Shown: positions 1 to 6,695, numbered from the stretch's first letter. The stretch: 7,042 nucleotides of DNA from Prevotellaceae bacterium (GCA_031268055.1 JAIRXY010000172.1:1-7042); one strand, 5' to 3'. The notes: generated from the sequence alone by a model not told the origin. Numbers and translations: made by a program.

Positions 1-2
1 CA

Positions 3-824
3 GTAATAAGTTTAATGCTAGCTATAGGTATTAACGTGTTTTTTGGGCAGAAAAAAGAAAAAGTAGCCATTTATGCAGCTGATGATTCTACGCAAAATGT
101 AGCTGCAGCTGCAGGCAATTTTCTTCACGCTAATGCGCCACATCACTCCGCCGAGCCCGAAATGGTTTTTGTACAGGGAGGCACGTTTTGGATGGGCTGC
201 TCAAGCGAGCAGGACGACGATTGCTCCAACAATGAAAAACCGGTTCACCGGGTAAATTTAAATGATTTTTATATCAGCAAGCACGAGGTAACGCAGGCGC
301 AGTGGAAGGCGCTCATGGGCACAAATCCCTCGAACTTTGAAGGTGATAATCTACCCATAGAAAACGTAAGCTGGGATGATGCTCAAATATTTATAAAATG
401 CTTGAATGATGCTACAGGCAAAAAATTTCGCTTGCCTACCGAGGCGGAATGGGAATATTCGGCGCGGGGTGGCAGCAAATCGGAGCAATATAAATATTCG
501 GGTAGCAATTTTGCCGAACAAGTGGCATGGAGCTACGGAAATAGCGACAGCAGCACACATCCGGTGGGTACAAAAGAGGCAAACGAATTGGGTATATGCG
601 ATATGAGCGGGAATCTGTGGGAGTGGTGCTACGACTGGTATACGGCTTATTCTTCTTTGGCGCAAAATAATCCTACAGGCGCCTTGTCAGGCCACAGCCG
701 CGTGGTTCGAGGTGGCGGTTGGGGCAACGGTGCGCGCAGCTGCCGTGTGGCTACTCGCTCAGGTATTTCACCCGGCAGTAACTTCGTCAATGTGGGTTTT
801 CGCGTGGCTTGCAGCTCAGAATAG
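3..824 (+). CDS. Exported SUMF1/formylglycine-generating-enzyme-like protein (5' end probably outside window)
   Basis: The C-type-lectin-like fold of the FGE-sulfatase (SUMF1/EgtB/PvdO) family fills almost the whole protein. Numbered from the first ATG at 15 (269 residues), the family blocks appear in order: GGTFWMGC (55-62), PVHRVNLNDFYISKHEVTQ (76-94), NVSWDDA (117-123), RLPTEAEWEYSARGG (139-153), DMSGNLWEWCYDWY (196-209), RVVRGGGW (229-236) and VGFRVA (260-265). The frame is open from position 3, and the residues before the ATG (VISL) extend a hydrophobic stretch running to about residue 10. That looks like the core of a signal peptide or membrane anchor whose charged start lies off the left edge, so ATG 15 is probably not the true start. 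C62 and C70 could form a disulfide in an exported protein. True FGE uses two active-site cysteines; here the first position is Asn (N238) and only C243 remains. Sulfatase activation is therefore unlikely, and a binding or structural role fits better. No sulfatase is visible nearby. The family call is firm; the function is unknown. Confidence 0.9.
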   Translation, partial: VISLMLAIGINVFFGQKKEKVAIYAADDSTQNVAAAAGNFLHANAPHHSAEPEMVFVQGGTFWMGCSSEQDDDCSNNEKPVHRVNLNDFYISKHEVTQAQWKALMGTNPSNFEGDNLPIENVSWDDAQIFIKCLNDATGKKFRLPTEAEWEYSARGGSKSEQYKYSGSNFAEQVAWSYGNSDSSTHPVGTKEANELGICDMSGNLWEWCYDWYTAYSSLAQNNPTGALSGHSRVVRGGGWGNGARSCRVATRSGISPGSNFVNVGFRVACSSE

Positions 825-993
825 GCTGTGAGGTTTTAGGCTAAGCAGACGTACTGTAGAATGTCGCCCTAAACGGCAAAAACCTGCTGTGCCGCTTCCT
901 GTGGCTGATTTGTGCCGGAAAATATCGCCTGCCTTGATTGTCGTCCTTTTACACAAGCATACTTTTTAATCACCATCATTGAAGATTTTCATG

Positions 994-1001
994 TATATTT
1001 G
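994..1001 (+). promoter_or_regulatory. Bacteroidota -7 promoter box TATATTTG
   Basis: The octamer matches the Bacteroidota primary sigma factor -7 consensus TAnnTTTG exactly and lies 36 bases before the ATG at 1038, which would give a short leader of about 30 bases. No TTTG sits at the usual -33 spacing; the nearest TTG (979-981) is too close, so only half of the promoter is supported. Its position also argues against the far-upstream GTG (912) as start of the following gene. Confidence 0.45.
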
Positions 1002-1037
1002 TGGCGTAACTTATCAGGTATAAACAAGACTGTAATA

Positions 1038-2900
1038 ATGATGAAGAGCCATCTTAAATTTCTCCTTAAGCACCTCCTTTTTTGGATGGTGGTTTTTGCT
1101 TACGCAAGAGTTGTGTTTTATATTTTCTACATTGCAGAGCTCCGCTTGCAGGGCGTAAACCTTTGGTGGGAGATTTTCCCGACCCTTTTTCACGCATGGA
1201 AGCTGGATTTTTCTACCGCCTGCTACCTTTTACTTGTCCCCTTTTTGATTTGCGCCGTGCAAATGTTTTTCAAAAAAAGCTGGTCGGCATACGCTATTTT
1301 GGGCTACAACGCGCTGCTTTTGCTGGTCTACTTCACCGTTGTAGGCGGCGAGATGGGCGTTTACGGCGAGTGGCAGTCCAAGCTCAGCTACAGGGCGATG
1401 TTCTACCTGCGCAATCTTGACGAGATAGTCAACTCGGCGCCTATCGGGCAGTTCGTCATGCTGGCGCTGCTGGTTGTTGGCAGCACAGCGCTTTGGACGC
1501 TTATTTTCAAGCGATGGGCGCTGGACAAAACCCTCTCGAAGGTGCGGTGGTACTACACCGTACCCTATATCTTAGCTATGCCGTTCCTGATTTTGGCCGG
1601 CATGAGAGGCGGGGTGAGGCCTATGGTTATACACCAAAGCGTTGCTTACTTTTCCCAAAAGCAAATTCTGAACGATATTGCCGTCAATCCGGCGTGGAAT
1701 CTTCTCCATAGCGTGATACACGGGGCAGGTATTCTCGAAAAAAACTCTTTTGTTATCATGCCGCACGACGAGGCAAAGGCTATTGTTGCAGCGCTTCACC
1801 ACGTGGAGCGGGATACAAGCGTCAGGGTGCTGGCCGTTGAAAAGCCCAATATTGTAATTCTCATTCTGGAGAGCTGGACGGGAGATGTGATAGAGTCAAT
1901 CGGCGGCACGGCCGGCATAACGCCCAGCTTCAAGCGCTTGGAGCAGGAAGGGCTGATGTTTGAGCAGGTATACTCCGGCGGCAAGCGTTCGCAGCAGGGG
2001 CTGGTGGGAATTTTGGCCGGCTACCCCGCCCTACCGCAGATAACAGCTTGCGATTTTCCCGACAAGGCTAAGCATTTACCTACCATTACTCAACAACTTA
2101 ACGAGCATGGCTACCACAGCTCTTTCTACTTTGGCGGACAGCAGGAGCATGGTAACATAGGGGCTTTCATCGTCTTCAACAGCTTTGCCCGCAACGTAAA
2201 GGAGGAAGATTTTACAGGCCATGTGCACCGCGGCAGGCTGGGCGTACACGATGAGGACGTGCTGGCAAAGCACCTCAAAGATCTCCGCAGCGAGCCGCAG
2301 CCTTTCTTTTCGACGCTTTTCACGCTCAGCTCGCATTCGCCGTATGACCAGCCGCTGCAAAATGCTTTAGATTGGGATTTGCCGCAAATGCCGTTCCTCA
2401 ACTCAATTTACTACACCGATAAATGCTTGGGCGAATACTTTGACCAAGCCCGTCAGGAGCCGTGGTATAGCAATACGCTTTTCATTCTGGTTGCCGACCA
2501 CGGGCGCGTAAGCCACCTTCCAAGAGACTTCTACTCCTTTGAGTATATCCACATACCCATGCTGTTCTACGGCGAGGCGCTCAAGCCGGAATTCAGAGGA
2601 AAGCGCATAAGCCACCTTGCTGCACAGATAGACCTCCCCAAAACGCTGCTAAGGCAGCTGGGGATAGACGCTACGCCGTTCACATGGAGCAAGGATATTT
2701 TAAACCCCTATACGGAAAACTTTGCGTGGGCTGAGGAAAATATAGGCCCCGGCTACAAGCGTCCGGAGGGAAGCTTTGTGTACAGCTTCGACACGCACTC
2801 TTTTATCAACAAAGACTTGCCGGCAAGCGATAGCGCGAGAATTTTCAGAGAAGGAACGGCCTACCTACAGGTTTTGTTTCAAGAGTTTATAGACTTGTAG
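1038..2900 (+). CDS. LTA synthase-like membrane phosphotransferase (alkaline phosphatase/sulfatase superfamily)
   Basis: This is a 620-residue inner-membrane enzyme with the LtaS layout: about five hydrophobic helices (roughly 13-34, 57-78, 83-104, 135-157, 171-189) followed by an extracytoplasmic catalytic domain from about residue 270. Visible active-site motifs are NIVILILESW with metal ligand E278, GGKRSQQG with candidate nucleophile S318 (the position of Thr300 in S. aureus LtaS), SSHSPY with H433, and VADHG with D487/H488. The block GVHDEDVLAKHLKDL also fits the family. Family members transfer phosphoglycerol or phosphoethanolamine from phospholipids to polymers or glycans. Gram-negative Bacteroidota are not known to make lipoteichoic acid, so the acceptor here is unknown; a glycan or lipid modification is inferred. 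The frame stays open back to GTG 912, but the added residues look non-native and include the promoter box. ATG 1038 or ATG 1041 begins the natural basic/hydrophobic leader. No Shine-Dalgarno is seen. The -7 box at 994-1001 likely drives it. Confidence 0.88.
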   Translation: MMKSHLKFLLKHLLFWMVVFAYARVVFYIFYIAELRLQGVNLWWEIFPTLFHAWKLDFSTACYLLLVPFLICAVQMFFKKSWSAYAILGYNALLLLVYFTVVGGEMGVYGEWQSKLSYRAMFYLRNLDEIVNSAPIGQFVMLALLVVGSTALWTLIFKRWALDKTLSKVRWYYTVPYILAMPFLILAGMRGGVRPMVIHQSVAYFSQKQILNDIAVNPAWNLLHSVIHGAGILEKNSFVIMPHDEAKAIVAALHHVERDTSVRVLAVEKPNIVILILESWTGDVIESIGGTAGITPSFKRLEQEGLMFEQVYSGGKRSQQGLVGILAGYPALPQITACDFPDKAKHLPTITQQLNEHGYHSSFYFGGQQEHGNIGAFIVFNSFARNVKEEDFTGHVHRGRLGVHDEDVLAKHLKDLRSEPQPFFSTLFTLSSHSPYDQPLQNALDWDLPQMPFLNSIYYTDKCLGEYFDQARQEPWYSNTLFILVADHGRVSHLPRDFYSFEYIHIPMLFYGEALKPEFRGKRISHLAAQIDLPKTLLRQLGIDATPFTWSKDILNPYTENFAWAEENIGPGYKRPEGSFVYSFDTHSFINKDLPASDSARIFREGTAYLQVLFQEFIDL

Positions 2901-2939
2901 CAGGATTGCTCCTGCGCCAACGGAGCATGCGCTATCCTG
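2901..2939 (+). other. Compound RNA hairpin in the intergenic gap
   Basis: A continuous 12-base left arm (2901-2912) pairs with a right arm split into GGAGCA (2922-2927) and ATCCTG (2934-2939), leaving a 9-base loop and a 6-base bulge (TGCGCT). It begins directly after the stop codon of the LTA-synthase-like gene. No T-run follows, so a classical intrinsic terminator is not supported. It could be a transcript-stabilising or processing hairpin, an attenuator, or a degenerate repeat. The pairing is seen directly; the role is inferred. Confidence 0.5.
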
Positions 2940-2948
2940 TTGAGGCGT

Positions 2949-2958
2949 AGCGCGCGCT
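2949..2958. repeat. Perfect GC palindrome AGCGCGCGCT
   Basis: A ten-base perfect palindrome lies just after the compound hairpin. As RNA it can extend to a five-pair stem (GUAGC/GCUGC, including one G-U pair) with a four-base GCGC loop. Its AGCGC half (2949-2953) is also complementary to GCGCT (2929-2933) in the bulge of the preceding hairpin, so the two elements could form alternative structures ahead of the next start. A chance palindrome remains possible. Confidence 0.35.
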
Positions 2959-2971
2959 GCCCTAAAAGTTT

Positions 2972-2975
2972 GAGG
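2972..2975 (+). promoter_or_regulatory. Ribosome-binding site GAGG deciding a TTG start
   Basis: GAGG lies 8 bases before TTG 2984. The frame has a stop at 2963-2965 and no ATG or GTG between that stop and the signal peptide, while the first in-frame ATG is residue 155 and would remove the leader. The site therefore supports TTG as the start codon. This is notable because the two neighbouring ATG-started genes have no Shine-Dalgarno. Confidence 0.55.
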
Positions 2976-2983
2976 TTTGGAAT

Positions 2984-5900
2984 TTGAAATCTTTAACCCG
3001 ATATCAGCTTTGCCTACTGCTTGCGGCCTGCACCTGCTGCTTGCTGCCGTTAGCGCAGGCAGCGGCAGGCGCGCGGCAGCCAAATGCTCTTCGCTCTTTT
3101 TCGCTCACCGTTATCTCCGATACTACGCAGCTCGATACGCTAAGCATTGTGCCACATTCGCTCGTGCTGCGCGACGGGCAGGGGCGGCTTGTCCCCGATT
3201 CGCTGTTTTATGTGGACTACCATAGCGCCTTGCTTGTAGGGCAGCTGCACGGGCAAACCGTGCACGTTGCCTACCGCGCTTTTCCGGTTTTATTTACTAA
3301 AATCTACTTCAGCAAGGAGCACGAAGAGTACCTCTCCGGCGATACCATTTTCAACAGCCCCAATCCTTTTTTTGTTCCGCAAAGCGCCTTCTATCAAAGC
3401 GAGGGCATACTGTCCGGCAGCGGCTTGGAGCATAGCGGCAGCCTCATGCGCGGCGTCAACATGAGCGCCAATAGCAACGCTTCGCTTACCTCCGAGCTGT
3501 CGCTACAGCTATCGGGAAAGCTGACCAGCGAGCTGAGCCTGCTTGCTGTTGTCTCCGACAGAAACCTGCCCGTTAGCCCCGAAGGTAATACGGCGTCGTT
3601 GCAGGAGTTCGACAAAGTTTTTGTGAGCGTTTTCACGGATAACGCAAGGCTTTCTGCCGGTGACGTGGAGGTGAACGAGGCGCATGATTTTTTTGGGAAG
3701 TACAACCGTAAGGCGATGGGAGCAGAATTTTCTACGCTACAAAAAAAATCGGGCATTACGTACCGCACAAGCGTCTCGGCGGGGGTTGGCAAGGGAAAAT
3801 TTGCGCGCAAAACCTTGAGCATTATCGACGGCAACCAAGGGCCATACCTGCTTTCGGGGGCAGAGGGCGAGCGCAATATCGTGGCGCTTTCGGGCAGCGA
3901 GCGCGTCTACGCCGATGGGCAGCTGCTGGAGCGCGGCAGCGACGCCGACTACACCATCAGCTACGCCACCGCCGAGCTTACCTTCATGCCGCGCTACCTT
4001 GCTACGCGCAACTCCCGCATTATTGTTGAATTTGAGTATAGCGAGCGCAGCTACGCGCGCTACATTGCCAACTTCAAGAACAGCGTTCGGCTGCGAAACG
4101 GCAGCGCTTACCTCAACGTTTTTTACGAGGGCGACGCAAAGAGCCAACCCATTGACGAAAATTTGACCGAGGCAGAGAAGCAGCAGATGGCCAACGCCGG
4201 AGCGCAGTTCTGGCGCGCTGTCGCCCCCTCGGTGGATAGCGTGGCGTATAGCGGCAACGAAATTTTGTACCGTAAAAAAGATACCATAGCCAACGGCGTT
4301 GCCCACCATATCTACGAATACTCCACTAACCCCAGCGAGGCGTTTTTCCGGTTAAGGTTTTCGGAGGTGGAGGCCGGTAGCGGCAGCTATAACCTTGTTC
4401 GCTCTGCCGCCAACGGCCGTGTGTACGCATGGGTGGGCAAGGGTAATGGCAGCTACGAGCCTGTGCAGGCGTTAGCTACTCCCAAGCGGAAGTTTTTGCT
4501 CACCGCCGGCGGCACGTTTGGCGTTGATTCGCTCAGCGGCGTTGCCCTCGACGCGGCGCTTTCCAACAGCAGCGCCAACCTTTTTGCTGTTGCCCCCAGC
4601 GCAGGAAGGACAGGCGTTGCCGTAAACCTGAAAGGTGATAAAGCATGGAGCGTCACTCCTCGAAGCCAAATTGTGGCTACCGCTGCAACGCTGCTGTTCG
4701 ATAAAAACTTTGACGCCCCAGAGCGCTTTGTCAACGCCGAGTACGAGCGCGACTGGAATATTGAGGGCGAGCTGACGGGCAGAAATTTTCAGCAGCACTC
4801 AGGACTTTTGGGCTACCGGTATGCGAATAAATTTAGCGCCAACGCTTCGATGGCGGTTATCAGCGCAGGAGAAACCAGCGCTGCGCTTAGCCCGCTTGAC
4901 ACCTCTTTTTCGGCAATGCAGGGCGGCATGTTGCACGCTGACTTCTGGCTGCGGCAGCGACGCTTTGCCAGCTTTGCCAACGCCAGCATTTTGCGCACGT
5001 TGCAGAGCAATCGCAGCACGCAGTTTGTGCGGGCAAAGGCCGAAGCAACGCAGTCTTTCTGGCAGCTTACGGCCGGCATGCGCGGCGAGCTTGAGCATAA
5101 CAGCATCTCTGCCAACCAAACCATGCAGCCGGCCAGCAAAGCTTTTCCTTCGGAGGAGCTCTTCCTGCGAAGCGAGAGCGGACGGCACGCAGCGACGATT
5201 ATTGCTCGCCACCGCGTAGATTTTTCCCCGCAGCACAGCGAGCTGCGAGCTTACTCGCAGGCGCAGGAGGCGGGCATTGCCGGAGAGCTGAACGGAGAGG
5301 CCATGCGCAACAAGCTCACGGCCTCTTACCGCCACGTTCGCTACGTTGATAGCGCGGCCGCAGAAAACATGCTGATGGGGCGAGAGGAATTTTCGGGAGC
5401 TTTTGCGAAGGGTTTTATCAACACATCGGCGCTGTACGAGCTGGGAACAGGTATGGACCCCAAGCAAGATTTTATCTACGTAGAGGTAGGCACAGGGCAG
5501 GGTATTTATACATGGCGAGACTACAACGGCAACGGGGTAAAAGAGCTCAACGAGTTTGAAGTGGCCGCTTTTCGCGACGAGGCTTCGTACATCAGAGTGG
5601 CGCTGCCTTCGCGCGAGTACGTGCAGACTTATACCGGAAAATTCTCCTTTCAGCTTACCCTGCTACCCGCCATGCTTTGGCAGCAGCGAGGCGGCGTACA
5701 GGGTTTCTTGTCGAGGCTGAGCAACACATTTTCGTTTAGCAATGCGCACAAGAATTTGCGCAGCAGCTTCGCCAAAAATGCCAACCCTTTTTACAGCGAG
5801 CCACTTGGCGACACCACCGTGGTCAACCAAAGCTACGCTGCGCTTAATACGCTCACTTACCTGTCGCCGGGTGCAGGCGCTAAGGTTGAGCTGACGTGGC

Positions 5901-6472
5901 AGAGCAACAAGTCAAAGTACCTGCTCATAAATGGCTTTGAGCTTCGCCGGAGTAGCATTGTTGGCCTCACCGCAAGGCAGCGGCTGACGGATGTGCTGCT
6001 GGTGAACGCCGGAGCGCACCGCGAAGCCAAAGCGTACGGCGCGCAGTACGCTCAAGCCGGCGCAGGCTACGATATTTTGCACCACTCGCTTAGCGCAGGC
6101 GGTGAGCTCACCCCGCTAACGTACGTGCGCGTGAACGCCGCCTACAAGTTTTCCGTAAAGAAAAATCGTGCCGGCGCAGAGGCTGCGCAGCTGCATGAGG
6201 CGCAGGCGGAGCTTACCTGCAATTTCCCGAAAAAAGGTGTGCTTGCAGGCGGATTCGGCTTTATTTCCACCTCGTTCAACGGCGAGAGCGGCGGCACGGT
6301 AGGCTACGAAATGCTGCAAGGCTACGGCGTAGGCAACAACCTCACGTGGAGCGCCTCTTTAAGGCGGATGCTCGGTAAGGGGCTTGAGCTGAACTTGCTT
6401 TACTCCGGCCGTCGGCTGCCTGTGGGGGCAACGGTGCATAGCGGGAGCATGGAGGTTAGGCTGATATTTTAG
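2984..6472 (+). CDS. Large exported protein, probable outer-membrane beta-barrel, function unknown
   Basis: The product has 1162 residues and starts at TTG with a GAGG site 8 bases upstream. The N-terminus is a clear export signal (KSLTRYQ, then a Leu/Ala/Cys-rich core) with a likely signal peptidase I cut near AQA-A (about 26). An LAAC at 13-16 also matches a lipobox, so a lipoprotein cannot be excluded. Residues about 140-360 contain conserved-looking blocks: SGSLMRGVNMSAN, a doubled LTSELSL (168-174 and 180-186), QEFDKVFVSVF (207-217), IDGNQGPYLLSGAEGE (281-296) and DYTISYATAELTFMP (322-336). I associate these, from memory only, with large uncharacterised Bacteroidota surface proteins. From about 540 on, alternating polar/hydrophobic strands and aromatic residues suggest a barrel, ending SMEVRLIF with a terminal Phe as in outer-membrane barrel signals. 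An EF-hand-like loop lies at 846-857. It is weakly reminiscent of SprA but far shorter, and I do not call it SprA. It may be co-transcribed with the upstream enzyme. Outer-membrane location is likely; function is unknown. Confidence 0.82.
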   Translation: MKSLTRYQLCLLLAACTCCLLPLAQAAAGARQPNALRSFSLTVISDTTQLDTLSIVPHSLVLRDGQGRLVPDSLFYVDYHSALLVGQLHGQTVHVAYRAFPVLFTKIYFSKEHEEYLSGDTIFNSPNPFFVPQSAFYQSEGILSGSGLEHSGSLMRGVNMSANSNASLTSELSLQLSGKLTSELSLLAVVSDRNLPVSPEGNTASLQEFDKVFVSVFTDNARLSAGDVEVNEAHDFFGKYNRKAMGAEFSTLQKKSGITYRTSVSAGVGKGKFARKTLSIIDGNQGPYLLSGAEGERNIVALSGSERVYADGQLLERGSDADYTISYATAELTFMPRYLATRNSRIIVEFEYSERSYARYIANFKNSVRLRNGSAYLNVFYEGDAKSQPIDENLTEAEKQQMANAGAQFWRAVAPSVDSVAYSGNEILYRKKDTIANGVAHHIYEYSTNPSEAFFRLRFSEVEAGSGSYNLVRSAANGRVYAWVGKGNGSYEPVQALATPKRKFLLTAGGTFGVDSLSGVALDAALSNSSANLFAVAPSAGRTGVAVNLKGDKAWSVTPRSQIVATAATLLFDKNFDAPERFVNAEYERDWNIEGELTGRNFQQHSGLLGYRYANKFSANASMAVISAGETSAALSPLDTSFSAMQGGMLHADFWLRQRRFASFANASILRTLQSNRSTQFVRAKAEATQSFWQLTAGMRGELEHNSISANQTMQPASKAFPSEELFLRSESGRHAATIIARHRVDFSPQHSELRAYSQAQEAGIAGELNGEAMRNKLTASYRHVRYVDSAAAENMLMGREEFSGAFAKGFINTSALYELGTGMDPKQDFIYVEVGTGQGIYTWRDYNGNGVKELNEFEVAAFRDEASYIRVALPSREYVQTYTGKFSFQLTLLPAMLWQQRGGVQGFLSRLSNTFSFSNAHKNLRSSFAKNANPFYSEPLGDTTVVNQSYAALNTLTYLSPGAGAKVELTWQSNKSKYLLINGFELRRSSIVGLTARQRLTDVLLVNAGAHREAKAYGAQYAQAGAGYDILHHSLSAGGELTPLTYVRVNAAYKFSVKKNRAGAEAAQLHEAQAELTCNFPKKGVLAGGFGFISTSFNGESGGTVGYEMLQGYGVGNNLTWSASLRRMLGKGLELNLLYSGRRLPVGATVHSGSMEVRLIF
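5519..5554 (+). other. EF-hand-like calcium-binding loop inside the outer-membrane protein
   Basis: Residues 846-857 read DYNGNGVKELNE. This has Asp, Asn and Asn at loop positions 1, 3 and 5, Gly at 6, Glu at 9 and Glu at 12, which fits the 12-residue EF-hand loop pattern. It is followed by FEVAAFRDEASYIRV. There is no clear partner loop, so a single dockerin- or thrombospondin-3-like calcium site, perhaps in an extracellular loop, is more likely than a paired EF-hand. The motif is seen; calcium binding is inferred. Confidence 0.45.
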
Positions 6473-6568
6473 GTAGCCGATAGCCTGCAATTTTTCTCAA
6501 AAAGCACAATAAGGAGATAAAAAGCAGGAAAATATCAACCATCTAACTATTTGCCAACATACCATATA

Positions 6569-6580
6569 GCGATATATCGC
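6569..6580. repeat. Perfect 12-bp palindrome GCGATATATCGC
   Basis: The two halves are exact inverted copies. An outer inverted pair, TTGCC (6551-6555) and GGCAA (6582-6586), surrounds it asymmetrically. It lies 116 bases before the rhaB start and could be an operator for a dimeric regulator. It is not followed by a T-run, so it is not a terminator. The palindrome is seen directly; the operator role is inferred. Confidence 0.4.
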
Positions 6581-6629
6581 AGGCAATACAGCTAAGGTAA
6601 AATGTACCATCTATGCAATTTTTTCTTAC

Positions 6630-6645
6630 TTTAGCGGCTGCTAAA
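6630..6645. repeat. Stem-loop TTTAGC-GGCT-GCTAAA
   Basis: A perfect six-base stem with a four-base loop overlaps the end of the -7-like box TACTTTAG. It could be an operator straddling the transcription start, or a structure at the 5' end of the leader. Downstream bases are TTTAATTAAAA rather than a clean T-run, and the position just before rhaB argues against a terminator. Confidence 0.35.
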
Positions 6646-6695
6646 TTTAATTAAAATAGGAAGTCAAACCATTCACTAAAAATGAAATAAAAACG

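Larger units (their letters stand above)
6473..6695 (+). promoter_or_regulatory. AT-rich intergenic control region before rhaB
   Basis: This 223-bp gap has no convincing coding frame. It holds a 12-bp palindrome (6569-6580) flanked by TTGCC/GGCAA, a perfect stem-loop (6630-6645), and a near-direct repeat of TGCAATTTTTCT (6486-6497 and 6614-6626, one extra T in the second). TACTTTAG (6627-6634) matches the -7 consensus TAnnTTTG except for one base. TTTG at 6550-6553 lies 19 bases before a weak TATATCGC, giving a second poor candidate. The last 50 bases before the ATG are A/T-rich without a Shine-Dalgarno, as is usual in Bacteroidota leaders. Regulation by rhamnose is expected for rhaB in general, but the regulator site cannot be assigned from the sequence. 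Confidence 0.4.

Noticed and set aside
831..885. AGGTTTT/AAAACCT inverted pair after the SUMF1-like gene as a terminator
   Set aside because: The arms are seven bases and separated by 41 bases, inner pairing is poor, and no T-run follows.
912..1037. GTG-started N-terminal extension of the LTA-synthase-like gene (42 extra residues)
   Set aside because: The added residues do not resemble a family N-terminus, the stretch contains the TATATTTG promoter box, and ATG 1038/1041 begins a natural basic then hydrophobic leader.
3737..4309. 190-codon open frame on the minus strand
   Set aside because: It lies wholly inside the outer-membrane protein gene, in GC-rich codons that suppress stops on the opposite strand. 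Its product shows no recognisable domain.
4799..5467. 222-codon open frame on the minus strand
   Set aside because: It is antisense to the barrel gene and has an Arg/Ala/Cys-rich low-information composition typical of a shadow frame.
2984..6472. Calling the large protein SprA (type IX secretion translocon)
   Set aside because: SprA is about twice this length, and only general module-like similarity is apparent by eye; no type IX secretion neighbours are in the window.
6471..6495. Weak hairpin (AGGTA/TAGCCT) followed by TTTTT after the barrel gene
   Set aside because: The stem is only five pairs with a bulge and the T-run is separated by four bases, so it is too weak to call a terminator, though termination somewhere here is likely.
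6511..6517. AAGGAGA as a Shine-Dalgarno for a small gene
   Set aside because: No ATG, GTG or TTG lies at a usable distance downstream, and no coding frame follows in the gap.
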